DNA from: Stereocaulon alpinum
Taxonomy: Eukaryota > Ascomycota > Lecanoromycetes > Lecanorales > Stereocaulaceae
Length of the DNA stretch: 64,000 nucleotides
Direction: 5' to 3'
Assembly: GCA_018257865.1 (NCBI GenBank)
Contig: JAEUBA010000001.1
Coordinates: forward strand, 868,001 to 932,000
Positions 1 to 10,992 of this stretch are shown one piece after another. How positions within the stretch are numbered: position 1 is the stretch's first letter; each line of letters begins with the position of its first letter. The notes below the pieces were generated by a model. It saw only the letters and a program-made list of their open reading frames with translations, had not been told where the DNA came from and did no database searches. The translations under genes and the position numbers were made by a program.

Positions 1-376
1 TGTAGTGTAGGCCAATTTGGCGCAGGCACCGGGGGCTCTGGAGCTTTTCGCTTTGCGTGTGACACAGACTTTCCCTGAGTCCTTTGACCCATCTTAGCTT
101 TGGTATAAAGGGCACAATAAGTGTCTTAAGCAGTGGGCATGACGTTGGACGACAGCGCCAGGCTAGCTGAATGAGTGGAGTTCACGCTAGTCGGCTAAAC
201 CTCGCAGAAACTTTCGGTCGCACTGGCATCGTTTGGCTCAGATGCAATCTTCCTGAAATATATTACAGTTTGCTGAGAGATGAGTGTCACATTTCGACAG
301 CAATAAAAGACGTGACTCTCGTCACCCCTGGCCGATAACCTGTCATCTTTCCCCTTATTCCCTCAGAACCCCCAAA
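1..376. other. Upstream region of the forkhead gene
   Basis: No gene is visible. This is presumably the promoter and 5' leader of the forkhead gene. The last 50 bases are rich in C and T, as is usual before fungal start codons. Confidence 0.5.
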
Positions 377-394
377 ATGCGAAAGCGGCCCTGA
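377..394 (+). promoter_or_regulatory. uORF MRKRP just before the forkhead start
   Basis: A five-codon upstream ORF (ATG CGA AAG CGG CCC TGA, peptide MRKRP) ends three bases before the main ATG at 398. Its ATG lies in an adenine-rich context (CAAAATG). If the transcript starts upstream of 377, a scanning ribosome meets this ATG first. Reinitiation only three bases later would be inefficient, so the main protein would depend on leaky scanning. The function is inferred; only the sequence arrangement is seen. Confidence 0.5.
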
Positions 395-397
395 AAT

Positions 398-3300
398 ATG
401 GCAGAGGATCGACTAGAGAGCGCCCAGGCTCCGCAACCTGATGCCGCCCAACAGGAAACCAATCATCAGAGCGTTGAATTAGCAAAACAGGTTGATGTGC
501 CAGCAAACGAAGTCAAGGATCAGCTAGGCCTGCAGCAACTTGCTCAACAAGCCTCACAATTCACGAACTTGAGCAATGGGATCGTAGAGCCCAGTCCTGA
601 TGAACACCCTCGAGAGGGCTCTACGAACATTACCGCAGCCACAACTGACTCTGACCCACAACACTTGAACGATGTAGACACTGGTACCGCTAGTTTCCCT
701 AGGGATGCTACAGATCCTTCTCGGACAAGTGAGAATGCTGGAGAAGTTAGAAATGGAGGTGATGCCCAAACCACATTTCCATTCACGGACGTCGCAGAGG
801 CTGACGATGCTCTCGGTGCATCATACTGGAATGGTGATCTGAACGGTGATGACTCTTTCGCTGCCACTCAGCTGAATACTGCCCCTTCTACCCCAGACTC
901 AGAAGAACATCAAATACAGGCCTTTGCAAAACTCGAGTTCGATGATGGCGAATTTTACATGAACACTTACGCGGTGGAACTTGGACGAGACATACATGCA
1001 GCTCGCGAGGCATTCGAGAGGGACCTTCAAGCACGTGAAGGAACGGATTCGACCCCCAGGAAACAAAGTGACAGCCATGGACGTGGTTCGGTCGCCTCGG
1101 AAAGGGTTAAGCAGGAGGATGAGGGAAACCCAACGGGCAGCGTTGCCAGCGAAAGTGGTGTGGTTGTCGCAGATCACAATGGACTAGAACTTGGGAGGAA
1201 GTCGAGGCGCAAGAAATACAAGTCTTCGACTCCTTCATCGCACCAACTGTCCCGGAAAAGCTCAATGCAGTTACCGGCCAAAAAAACCGACTACAACGCT
1301 CTAGCAAGGAGGTCGCTAATGGATCCCTTAAACACGAACGGCTTTGGCCTGGACAGCTTGATGCCATCACCGGATTTGACACCATTAATACCTATACACC
1401 CACCATCATCGGCAGAAGGTGGCCCGATCGGTCACAAGAGCATCTCACGGAAGCACATAAGGATAGCGTTCAACTTCGAAAAGCACTACTTTCAAGTCGA
1501 GATCGTTGGACGAAATGGATGCTTCGTTGATGATGAATGGTATGCGACAGGAGTGGTCCAGCCGCTTGTGAATGGAAGCATCATACAAATCGGTGGAGTC
1601 GGCATACGTTTCGTGCTGCCTGATGTCCCAGTAGGCGAGACGGGTGCTGAGATGGGTATGGGTACCGACCTACTCACTGCTAGCTTCGACCCAGAATATA
1701 GCAGCGAGCGTGAGAGTCAGGAAGAGGACGAAGAGGATGCTGATGATGACGATGATGGCAAAGACGAGGCTGAGGAAGAGCCCGAATCGGTGAAGACACG
1801 AAAGGGAGGCAAGAACAAGGCAGAACCGCCTCCACCTCCACCAGTACCGAAGCGCAAAGGCCCAGGGCGCCCACCTAAGAATGGTATTATTTCTAAGAGA
1901 GAGCAGGCACTGATCGCGAAGAAAGCCCGCGAAGAGGCTAAGGCTGCAGCAGAAAGGAAGGCTGGGAAAGGGAAGAATAGTAAAGATACCAAAGCTTCTA
2001 AGCCTGATGATACGTCGCTACAGCCAAACGGAAAAAGAAAATATACCAAACGAAAAAGGGCTGGGGGTACAGAAGAACAACAAGGCGTCCGTGAAAGTAC
2101 AGAAAAAACGGACTCGGTCCCACCAGAGCAGAACTACGCAGCTACTCTCCCTAAACCAGCCAAAGAGAAGAAACCTCCGAAACCTCCAAGGTCGCCTTCG
2201 CCCGTCTATGATGAGTCTACTATGACTCCTGAGCAACTCGCGAAGCCTCAGTCGTCGTATGTCATACTCATCCACGAAGCACTCTCGAACTCGAAGACTG
2301 GCCAAATGTCGTTACCTCAAATATACCGAGCTATCGAAAGACGGTACCCCTTCTATAAGCTTCGTGTGCAAACTCAAGGTTGGCAGAGCAGTGTCCGCCA
2401 CAACCTTTCACAGCATCCTGCTTTCCGCAAGATCGAACGAGACGGAAAAGGCTGGATGTGGGGCTTGGTACCTGAGATTCCAATTGAGAAAGATAAGAAG
2501 AAAAGGGCAACACCTCCCCCAATCTCCCAGCAACACTACTACCAAGGCCCCGCTACAATGATGCAACGTCCATACCCCTATCACGCCATGCCTCCCATGA
2601 GTGGGCAGATGCCGCCCGTTCATTATGGTATGCATCCTGGCATGGCTCCGCTACCTCCCTATGGACGTCCTGGTTTTCCATTACCTCTTGCCGCGCAAAG
2701 CGAATCAACCTATCAGTCACCATATCAATCTACCCCTCCGCCAGCAGCTACACAGCCGCCTCCACAAGCGCAGCAACCATCCATCACTAACGGAGTTAAT
2801 GCCGCTAGTGGTCACTATTCAACGCCCGCCTCTCATCCTCAGGCACAACAGTCCGAAGGTATCGCCGGGACCGTGGGGCCAAGCTCCATCGCCTCACCAT
2901 CACCCTACTCACAACAGAATAAGCCTTCGAACGAGCATTCTGGCACCCTCAAAGAAAACAATAACAACCTAGATGTCAGCCAAACCATTACCAGATTTAG
3001 AAGCGCCTTCATCAACACCATGGACGACAAGATCATGGCAGAAAAGCTGGTGACGTCGGCGGTTAATCGCACCTTAGGCATTCAATCTGCTTCGACTAAA
3101 GAATGCAGAGAGCAAGATCCGCGAGAAGCAGATATCATGAAGGCACTGGCGAACATGCTGGGAGAGCTCAGCAAAAAGAATATGGAAGCTAAGAACCAGT
3201 CGTCCAACAGCCTTATACCGCCAACGAAAACTCAGTCAGCTTCTGAGGGTGACAGTAGCTCTTCCCCAGAGACTTCGGCGGCTGCAGTTGCTGCAGAACT

Positions 3301-3451
3301 TGCAGCCAAGACTGCATTATTCAACGGCGATGCTACTGCCTCTGACATCAAAAGTGGGAGCAAAAGGCCATTAGAGAACGGCGACATCCGCGATTCTGCT
3401 CAACCAGAGGCGAAAAGAGTGGCTTCCGGGCAGGGACCAGCTTTGACATGA
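398..3451 (+). CDS. FHA plus forkhead transcription factor
   Basis: Single-exon, 1017 aa. The arrangement FHA then forkhead matches the fungal Fkh1/Fkh2 family, nuclear regulators of cell-cycle genes and development. The FHA core lies around residues 345-410, with SRKHIRIAF and, later, GRNGCFVDDEWY. An acidic run at about 437-470 is followed by an AT-hook-like stretch, KRKGPGRPPKNG, near 485. The forkhead DNA-binding domain is at about 613-692 and includes SYVILIHEAL, helix 3 residues WQSSVRHNLSQH and GWMWGLVPE. The rest is disordered: a Pro/Gln-rich stretch at about 715-850, then a Lys/Ser-rich tail. The start is the first long-frame ATG, but a five-codon uORF ends three bases before it. The domain calls are firm. 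Which Fkh paralogue this is cannot be settled from one locus. Confidence 0.93.
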   Translation: MAEDRLESAQAPQPDAAQQETNHQSVELAKQVDVPANEVKDQLGLQQLAQQASQFTNLSNGIVEPSPDEHPREGSTNITAATTDSDPQHLNDVDTGTASFPRDATDPSRTSENAGEVRNGGDAQTTFPFTDVAEADDALGASYWNGDLNGDDSFAATQLNTAPSTPDSEEHQIQAFAKLEFDDGEFYMNTYAVELGRDIHAAREAFERDLQAREGTDSTPRKQSDSHGRGSVASERVKQEDEGNPTGSVASESGVVVADHNGLELGRKSRRKKYKSSTPSSHQLSRKSSMQLPAKKTDYNALARRSLMDPLNTNGFGLDSLMPSPDLTPLIPIHPPSSAEGGPIGHKSISRKHIRIAFNFEKHYFQVEIVGRNGCFVDDEWYATGVVQPLVNGSIIQIGGVGIRFVLPDVPVGETGAEMGMGTDLLTASFDPEYSSERESQEEDEEDADDDDDGKDEAEEEPESVKTRKGGKNKAEPPPPPPVPKRKGPGRPPKNGIISKREQALIAKKAREEAKAAAERKAGKGKNSKDTKASKPDDTSLQPNGKRKYTKRKRAGGTEEQQGVRESTEKTDSVPPEQNYAATLPKPAKEKKPPKPPRSPSPVYDESTMTPEQLAKPQSSYVILIHEALSNSKTGQMSLPQIYRAIERRYPFYKLRVQTQGWQSSVRHNLSQHPAFRKIERDGKGWMWGLVPEIPIEKDKKKRATPPPISQQHYYQGPATMMQRPYPYHAMPPMSGQMPPVHYGMHPGMAPLPPYGRPGFPLPLAAQSESTYQSPYQSTPPPAATQPPPQAQQPSITNGVNAASGHYSTPASHPQAQQSEGIAGTVGPSSIASPSPYSQQNKPSNEHSGTLKENNNNLDVSQTITRFRSAFINTMDDKIMAEKLVTSAVNRTLGIQSASTKECREQDPREADIMKALANMLGELSKKNMEAKNQSSNSLIPPTKTQSASEGDSSSSPETSAAAVAAELAAKTALFNGDATASDIKSGSKRPLENGDIRDSAQPEAKRVASGQGPALT

Positions 3452-3984
3452 GGATTGGCGTTCTTGATATGATGATCCGTGATCTTTAATGCAGGCTTAG
3501 CGAATAGGTGGGTTGAATATTGCTTCTCTTGCTCAGGCGCACGTATGCACGGTTGTACAGCGATACCCCCATCTGTTCCATTTCGGCAACACTGGCTTTC
3601 ATGGGAGTTCAGGAGCATATTATGGGCATAGGGAACAGGTGGGATGGTGTACGGATGGAACGTCATCCGATCGGTTCAGATCTTTGGGGATAGAATCGCA
3701 GAAGTTAATATACTCTAATCACCAAATGAGGCAGTTCTTAGATTCCTTGCTTATGCCACAGTACTGTGTTGTGCCCCATGCACTTGCTGTCTAACGCCTC
3801 ATACACCATCTCACACTCCGCAATGCATTCAGTGAATCATGAAACCCCTTAACAGCGTACCCTTGCCATTCCCGGCCGGCGCAGCGATAGGGCAGAAACA
3901 AGGGGTGGAAGAGCAGTGTAGGGACGCGAATACAGGATCTAAGTCGGCAACAGCAAAAATCTCCACGATTCCTCGTAACCTCCA
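3452..3984. other. Convergent intergenic region, forkhead/SNF7
   Basis: This is the space between two convergent genes. I see no supported gene or RNA; it should hold both 3' ends. Confidence 0.5.
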
Positions 3985-4899
3985 TCACATAGCCATCTCA
4001 GCCTGCAACTTCCTCAACTCCTCTTCCTCATCATCTTCCTCTGTAGCTTTCGTCTTCCCTTTGACTATTCGCACCCGGTCAGCAAATCACCTAAAGGCAT
4101 GAAAACAACAGGATGAGCACTTACTTTCCCCATTCGTAACCTTCGGCATCCGATTCAGCGTATCCTGCGGTACCGTCCCCGTCTTCAACATCTTCTCATC
4201 TAGATTCTCCTGCTCCAGCGCTGCGAGATCGGCTTCCAATTCGTCTTCGTCGATGGGTTCCGTAATGGGCATTGATGTGATGGCGTTGCCGATTTCTTGG
4301 GTTAGTTCGTGTTGTTCGCGCAGTTGTTCCCTATAGTGGTACATACATCAGTATCGTAACCATTTGTTGTTGATGGAGTTGCAAGGATGGGCAGGTGGAT
4401 ACGTACATTGTGAGGTCTACGTCCTCCATAGTCATCTTGCCGTGTATTTCTTTCATAGCTTTGCCGGCGTTCTTCATAGCGACGAGGGTTTCTTGATTGA
4501 TGTTTGCGGATTCTATGGAGTATATTTGCTGCTCGAGCATGGATATCTGGCCGTTCGTTTGCTCGAGGGAGTGCTCGTGTTGCTTCTTGCGCTTGAGGGC
4601 GTTACGGGCAACTGTGCACAGTCAGTACCATTCACCCGTTACATTCATTAGGACCTGCTAGGTAGTCTTGTCGTCCCGCGCCTTTGTAGCCTTCTTCAAG
4701 TCTGTGGTGGAGGCAACCTACCCGTCTTATTCGTACTAACATTCTCCCTCGCAATCTCATCCTGCTTCGCCATCTGATTCTCTAAATGCCGTTCCCGCTT
4801 CTGCAGCATATCGAGCTGCAGCCGCAGATCGAGGATAGCCTTCTTTGGTGCATCTTTCCGCTTCTGCGTTGACTGGCTTCCAAACCAGGCTCCCCACAT
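3985..4899 (-). CDS. SNF7: ESCRT-III subunit Snf7 (Vps32)
   Basis: Four exons on the minus strand: 4899-4722, 4611-4407, 4330-4125 and 4064-3985, giving 222 aa. All junctions are GT-AG and the joined frame is continuous. Snf7 is the main filament-forming subunit of ESCRT-III. It drives membrane scission at endosomes for multivesicular-body sorting, and in fungi it also takes part in alkaline pH signalling with Rim/Pal proteins. The N-terminus MWGAWFGS is the expected membrane-inserting segment. It is followed by basic helix alpha-1 and a long coiled coil, with VARNALKRKKQHE and DLTMEQLREQHELTQEI across splice junctions. The acidic C-terminal end, EEDDEEEELRKLQAEMAM, is the family's autoinhibitory and Vps4/Bro1-binding region. 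The length fits yeast Snf7 (about 240 aa). It is divergently arranged with TEN1. Confidence 0.95.
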
Positions 4900-5439
4900 C
4901 TTGGCTACTGCTTCTTGTTAATCACTCTGATATCCCTGCGCTGACAGCCCTCGGAGCTGTAAAAGTCGCCGGGGTAAGCTCCTGCCTTTTAGAGGGAGAC
5001 AGATTGATAGCGAAGGCTAAAGCTTCAGAGAGAGGCTTATCCGCTGGTGCTGCCACTGGAGGTTGAGTGTGCTGACGCGTAAGTTATAAAGAGAGTCTGT
5101 AGCTAGATCAAAGCTCGAGAGGACAGTTGAGATGCCTTGGAGGTGTGTATGGTGGAGGTGAAATATATCACTGCCTTGCGTACTAAAAGAAAACGGTCGA
5201 AGGCAGTCATGTTGAGATCCAGAGCACGCCTATGACATCGGCGCTAGTCCACATCTAGTTAGTCACGTGAGGTTCCTCATCCCACCGCGCTGGAGCGAGT
5301 TATTTGTATTCTGACACTTTATGTCCTCACCAATCTACGACGATGCCACACGGCTAGTGAAAGGCTGAGATATGGGCTTTACTCTGCCCACTAGCCTGCG
5401 CCGCCGTCACCATCCTCTATCTAAGCACTAGTAGCGAAA
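4900..5439. promoter_or_regulatory. Shared divergent promoter region, SNF7/TEN1
   Basis: About 540 bases separate two divergent start codons. No other coding sequence is convincing here, so it probably carries both promoters. I could not point to a specific binding site. Confidence 0.4.
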
Positions 5440-5865
5440 ATGTCCAACGGTCCCCTCTCCACAACCCTAATATTCCTCACTCACCTCCCCACCCACCCCT
5501 CCGGCACGAAAATCCGCTTCTTAGGCTGCGTAACACACTACACCCTCCGTACCGGTATCCTAGAACTTCAACACGCCTATCCGCCTCCCCCATCCCATAA
5601 AAGCGTTCTCGCGCTCGTGGACGTTAATCTCTTACTCGAGACACTGAAGCGGGAAGACACGCAGGTGGGGGCATGGGTGAATGTCATTGGGTACGTGGAG
5701 GGTGTTTTGGAGGAAGGGCAGACGAAAAAGAAGGATGTTGAGGAGGGAAGGGATGAGGGCCCTACGTATGTGAGGGTCCAGGCGATTATGCTTTGGTCTG
5801 CTGGTGGGGTGAAGATTGGTGAGTATGAGAGGGCTTTGGAGGAGAGGCTGAAGTTGGGGGGGTGA
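5440..5865 (+). CDS. TEN1: CST telomere-capping subunit Ten1
   Basis: Single exon, 141 aa, the usual size for Ten1. Ten1 is the small OB-fold subunit of the Cdc13/CTC1-Stn1-Ten1 complex, which binds single-stranded telomeric DNA, limits resection and recruits DNA polymerase alpha for C-strand fill-in. Sequence support: an N-terminal strand pattern with GTKIRFLGCVTHYTL, then VLALVDVNLLLETL, then AWVNVIGYVEG and VRVQAIMLWSAG, the alternating beta strands of a Ten1 OB fold. A charged loop (about 93-107, EEGQTKKKDVEEGRDEG) lies between the last strands. The ATG context is AAAATGTCC. The family is poorly conserved, so the call rests on the strand motifs and length. Confidence 0.85.
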   Translation: MSNGPLSTTLIFLTHLPTHPSGTKIRFLGCVTHYTLRTGILELQHAYPPPPSHKSVLALVDVNLLLETLKREDTQVGAWVNVIGYVEGVLEEGQTKKKDVEEGRDEGPTYVRVQAIMLWSAGGVKIGEYERALEERLKLGG

Positions 5866-5868
5866 AGG

Positions 5869-6485
5869 TGAGGGTTGTTAGGATTGGGAATATAGTGGAC
5901 GTCTTGCAGCCCACGGTGCAAACATGGAGAAGCGGTTGTGTGAGTATATACAGCTTCCTTGTAAATCAATGGGTCTCGGAGACTAAAATCATGGGTTGCC
6001 TTATAGTATAGCTTTAATTGGATGACACCGTCAGCAGCATCAAAAAATGCCCCAGGATCTCATATCGATCGAGCATGTTTGGAAAGTCATAGTAATACAA
6101 AGTCAAGCACATTTGACTTGGAAGAATATGCATCACAATATGTTTTTCGATGTGCCATGCAAGTTTTGTCAAGTAAATGTACAATGAATGTCCTTTATGT
6201 TGATAGTGACCTTCAAACTCCCTCAAAGCGAGCACTAACATAGCAATCCTACCACCGGATATCGTAGAAATGATAGCAGCGCTTGCTTAAAATGTGCATG
6301 CGGCATAGATCTACAGACGCCTTCATGCCCGAGAATGGTAGTCGTAAGTCTTGATATTCACACCTCAACCAATGTAGCTCTTGTACAATCATTCGCGGCC
6401 AATGCATCCTGAGAACCCTAATCGAGCTGGGGCGTAGTTCCATTATGTATTTTGTCTCCCTCATCCTAACATGCCGGTGCTAGAT
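5869..6485. other. Intergenic region TEN1/AtfA 3' ends
   Basis: Convergent 3' region. It is fairly A/T-rich around 6050-6200. No supported gene is visible. Confidence 0.4.
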
Positions 6486-8338
6486 TTATCTTCGTTGGCT
6501 GGCCATGACCTGCTGACCGTTCTGCATGCCCATGCCGTATGGGTTTGAATGTGGGTTAAAGTCTTGTTGTTGTTGGAAGTAGCCGCCCAGGCCTTGGCTT
6601 TGAGACACTGGGCAGTCTTTGTGCTGCAACAGTAGGGTCTTAAGACCCACAATTTCCTCTCGAAGAGATGACACCTGTGCTGAAAGTGAATCATTCTCGC
6701 TGCTGAATATCTCGACTTTGGCTTGCAGATTAGCAAGCCATTGCTTCTTTCGTTGTCTGCATTTCAATGCTGCAACCCTACACTAATGTCAGACTCAGTC
6801 CGTGGGTAAGGGCACATGAGCAGCACAAACCTATTGCGCTCGAGGAAGTTCTTTCTCTTCTCTTCATCAGTCATCTTCTTTCCATCCGCGTGATATTGTT
6901 CCTCTTTTATATTAACTTGTTCTTCATCCGAGTCCATGCCTTCCATATCCATACTCATATTTTTCTGCTTCTTCGCTGATGACTGCTTCACAGGTGTGTC
7001 ATCCGTCTTCCTTTTGCCGTTTGTTGATCCGTTTTTGCCAGCGGAGGCGCGCTTGCCCCTTGATCGTGTAGCTGGCTTGCCTTGGTCGCCACTGTCCGAA
7101 ATGTCACCACTCATTTCGCTGTGACCACCTATCGATCCATTGTTACGCGCTGCTGTAGCCAAATTAGGCGAGGTTTCGTGAGATCGATTACTTGCCATAT
7201 TGGCGTTTGCTGCATTATTCATAGCATATTGGTTATTCGCTTGCGCCCCATTACCGGCTTGAGCAAGGAGAAATAAGCCGTTGGCGGCGTCGTTATCATG
7301 TTGACCAAAGGTCGGCTGCTGAGGCTGTTGCTGTAATGACGGGTCCATGGAGGCGACTGGGGCTCGTTTATCCTCTTGTATATTGCCGTTGGTATTTAAG
7401 TTGCTTCCACCTCGAGCTGCCTTGGCGTTCATGGCAGTCCGATGAAAATCTAGTGTACTTGGAGTAGCACCACCGCTGGCAAGTTGCTGATATAGCGCTT
7501 GTGAATTTGGACTTGGCGCCGGGAACATAGAACCCCCACCACCGGGTGTGAGGCCTGTTCGCAGCGATGACTCGTTGGGTGTCACGCCCGAGGGAAATGT
7601 ACTCCCGCGGAGCGAAGGGTCGAAATAGTCTCCTGGCCCAGCGCCAACCGGCCCACCTAACATAGCAGGACTCAGCGGTCCTGACCTTAACGAGCCTGGC
7701 CAATTGTATCCACCTGCAGAGGGTCCCTCACCTCCAAGTGGTGCAGGCGATGTAAGAGCTGCGACGGATGGTAACAATGACTTGTTTGCCGGAGCTTCTG
7801 ATGATGGGTTGCCGAAGGACTGTTCAAAAGGATTCGGCTCACGAGAGAAATGACTGTTGTGATGGCCGGTGGAAAAATAATCTAAACCTTCCTCTGTGTT
7901 TTGTTTTGTTGGCGCAGGTCGTGGTGGAGGAGCAAGAGGCTGGGTCGTCTCACCATTGGATGTACCTTTTGTGTTATTTTTATTGTCGACTTGGTCAGGA
8001 GGCTCCTTGACCGTTGGAGGAGGATCTGATGAAAGGTGAGCTTAACGGTTACGGTGAAGGCAGGAGCCGTTAAGGCCTTGGCGCAAAGATAAACATACCT
8101 GAGCGAGGTGGCGTACCCTTACCGGCCGACAATGCGTTGGAGTCTTTGGACGATGTATCTTTAGATGACAAGTGTCAGTCATGTGATATCAATATTTGCG
8201 ATGGTCGAGGATAGGCGCCGTTGGTGATGTTGATAACGCGTGGCGCAGGGGTCAATGGCAACAGCCAGAGGTATCAAAGAAAACATCGCGATAAGGCGAC
8301 TAACCTTCGGTTTTGATGACGGCTTTCTTACTATCCAT
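6486..8338 (-). CDS. atfA: bZIP stress transcription factor AtfA/Atf1
   Basis: Four exons on the minus strand: 8338-8305, 8158-8099, 8025-6831 and 6777-6486, giving 526 aa with all frames closing. AtfA/Atf1 is the CRE-binding bZIP factor acting downstream of the Sty1/SakA/Hog1 MAP kinase in oxidative, osmotic and heat stress and in spore maturation. The basic region spans the last intron: NFLERNRVAALKCRQRKKQW, with the invariant N-x-x-A-x-x-C-R pattern. It is followed by leucine-zipper heptads ending near LLLQHKDCP. The N-terminal part holds the Atf1-type conserved blocks, including LDYFSTG and NPFEQSFG followed by SLLPSVAALTSP. Ser/Thr-Pro sites such as GPLSPAM and TPGGGG are candidate MAPK targets (inference). 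The short first exons match this family's fungal gene structure. Confidence 0.95.
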
Positions 8339-10555
8339 GGGAGAATGATTCCTAGTCGAGGAACGTGGCATATGTTGAGAGTTCCTGGGAGCGACGGCCA
8401 CGGACATCAGGGCTGGTGATGACGAAATCCAGAGAAGCCAGCTTGCTTAGGTGGGGAAGGGTCCTAAGCACGCATAAACACCGATAGAGTGGTAGATCTG
8501 CCCAGACTGGATGCAGGCCAGTGAGTTTTCGATAGGGCGGTACTGCAAGTGTAGACGGGGTGGTTGGAAATTGATGTATGACGCAGCGATGATGCAGTTT
8601 AGGGAGCATTGGGCGGCTTATGTGAAGATGGCACTCGGGTTTTCACGCTAGATTCGACTCGGCTACGCTACCCCTCAGCGTCGCACGTGATCGAAACTTG
8701 TTGTCCAGCTCCGGACCAATCAGCACCTTCATCCGCATGCATCGCATGCATCAATCATACGGTAGTTGCTCACATTCTGTGTTTACGATTCATGCACCGA
8801 CTTCCCCGATATGCGACGCGTCGTGGCGTTTTGCACAATCGCAACGTGTCAACTATCAAATTCAAGCTTTTTTCCAACGGTTCTTACTCGAACATTCAGC
8901 AACTATCCACCACGCAGAACCCAATCTTAGTCAATAGCAGGGTTCACTTTAAATCCGTCGATGGATGATGAACAGAAGATGGGATATGGGTATATAACTA
9001 ATATTCCGAGTCACTTGTATAAAGTTCTTATCCATTTGAACAACCGTAGAAACTGGAATTGTGAGCCTGGGACCAACCACGCAATAGAAAGAGTCAAACA
9101 ACAACATGCACACGAAAATATAGAAAACTTTCCCATTATAGATGCGCGATTTTACAAGTTCCTGTGAGGCTGAAGGGTCCTCTGTCTTGTGGTACATGGA
9201 CCCACAAAGGCGCATAATGCCAAGTAGAAGATAGCCGAATTCAGCCTCTGCTCGCAAATTGCGAATCTCTGTTTGAGAGCCCCTTGAGATCAAAAGCTGG
9301 GTCTTTGATCCCTTGTTGGAAGATCTTATGAGAAGTCTTCGCAAAAGAAGTGCCCACTGGGCAGTGGTTCAGAGTGAAGTTCCATTATATGTCGAATGCT
9401 ATGCAGCATCAGATGTCTCGGCTTCCATGACAATTCCGAACAAGGCTGGCCTTGGTCTCGTAGCAATTCATACAGTGTAAAAAGTAGCATGCCTTTCTAC
9501 AGCAAGCAATGATACTCCGGCTGCTGTCCCACCGAACGGCCTTGAGACTGCCTAGTAGGTGGGGATCCGAGGCCCAACATTAGACATCTTGTGGAACACC
9601 GGACCATGCATTTGTAATCTCCCTTGGGTGCCATCCATGGAAGACCATGGCGTAGATCACGCCGCAGGTTGCCATACAAAGTAGGCTATGTGCCCAATGA
9701 GATCGTTCTCGCATGAGAGAATTGAGACGTGTGTAGGGCCTGTATGCACCCAGGCAGGCATTTCTTCCGTCAAGATAGCCGACCCTTGGGGCTGCCATCT
9801 GTGGAACGAATCACTATCGCAAAGGCTCGTTGTGCTTGTCAGAGGTTGGAATTTCCCAACTTATACCATCGAGAGCAGCGAAAACAAAGTATTCTTTGTA
9901 ACACTGTGTGCCTTGCGTAACATCACCTCCGTATTCTTATTCGGCGACTTCATTCTCTATCTTGACATTCCGGCATCAGTCGTATTTGCATGAGTCTTTC
10001 GAAATATAGATTTTATTCTGGAACTTAGTGACGCCTTCATTCGCTTGAGCTTAACCTTTTGTAAAAGGACTGGGCGAAAGAGCATACAGATAATGCACAT
10101 TCGCGAGACAATTACGAAGGGAACACATGTGGTTTCCAATCCGATTCAGATCGTAAATACAGTTGTTGCAGGTTCTATAGCTTTGTCCAATGACAACCTA
10201 GGCTCCTTGCTAGTCGTGATACATGCAGCATGTATTGTTAGTAGTCTATCACCGGATGGTGTGCGTCTTACGTGTAAAGAGATCTCTGGAAGAAAGTCCT
10301 GTAGGGGCATCAGATCGCATACGGGCACAGTGGATGCGGGTGGGAATATTCATGCATTGACAAGACCCAATTGGGAAAAAGTTTGCATAGAGTTGCTGAT
10401 TCAAAAATGCAGATGCTAACGCAGATGCAGATGAATTCCTCCATGTCATTGCAGCCCGGTAACCTTCTAGCACATAACATCTCTTCTCGTAGCTTGACCA
10501 TTGAAGGCCACAGGACAAATTGCGGCCTACAGCGGAATAGATCACTAGGGAAGCA
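8339..10555. other. Gene-poor stretch upstream of AtfA
   Basis: About 2.2 kb without a gene I can defend. The part next to 8338 should contain the AtfA promoter. Small open frames occur at 8961-9344 (-), 9583-9798 (-) and 10045-10419 (+). None shows a recognisable domain or a convincing splice pattern. Confidence 0.4.
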
Positions 10556-10992
10556 TCACCGAAGCGTTGCTGCTCCATGTCGTGCCCGTTGCTGCACTGG
10601 GATTGGCCTATTGATGTACAAGTCCGCGGCGTTCATAGTACTCGAGGCGCGAACCATCCTCTCGGCCTCTTGTTGCTCGTATTGCTCAGACAGATACTGC
10701 AGATCTTCGATTTGGCTCTACGAATATGTCAGCCAGAATATCGAAGCCTCGTGCTCGCCATGAGAGCGAGTTTCGGATTTGGCCAATGGCTCACTTTGGT
10801 CAAGGGTGTACCAGGGTTGCTGACAAGATAGCCTTCGCGCTGCTGGTAAGAGAAAGGCCTGACGGTGGCACATGGTCCTAGGTAATAGTGGATGTTGGTG
10901 AACATCACATGCCGCGAGATACGATAACCGGGCACAAAGTAGCAGTTGTACACATTGCCGGATGAGGCTGACGACGATGATGAGCGTGACAT
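10556..10992 (-). CDS. Small conserved-looking protein, function unknown
   Basis: Two exons, 10992-10795 and 10717-10556, joined by a GTGAGC donor and a TCGTAG acceptor, give 119 aa. The N-terminus is a serine run (MSRSSSSSASSG). It is followed by aromatic-rich segments (VYNCYFVPGYRISRHV, TNIHYYLGPCATVRPFSYQ) and then GYLVSNPGTPLTKSQIEDL. The second exon encodes a helical, Gln/Glu-rich piece (LSEQYEQQEAERM). It resembles short uncharacterised proteins of filamentous ascomycetes as I remember them, but no function is known to me. An in-frame ATG 18 bases upstream (11010) could add six residues. The gene stands alone in a gene-poor region, and the splice junction that restores the frame is the best evidence that it is real. 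Confidence 0.7.

Noticed and set aside
5440..8338. Idea that AtfA, Opy2 and ChsB form a stress/cell-wall gene cluster
   Set aside because: They are tens of kilobases apart, on different strands and separated by unrelated housekeeping genes; co-location looks incidental.
8961..9344. Minus-strand 131-aa frame with hydrophobic segments
   Set aside because: The hydrophobic part lies in A/T-rich sequence, and I could not build a consistent multi-exon model with neighbouring frames.
10045..10419. Plus-strand 124-aa frame
   Set aside because: The start is not an ATG, there is no domain, and minus-strand frames overlap it equally well.
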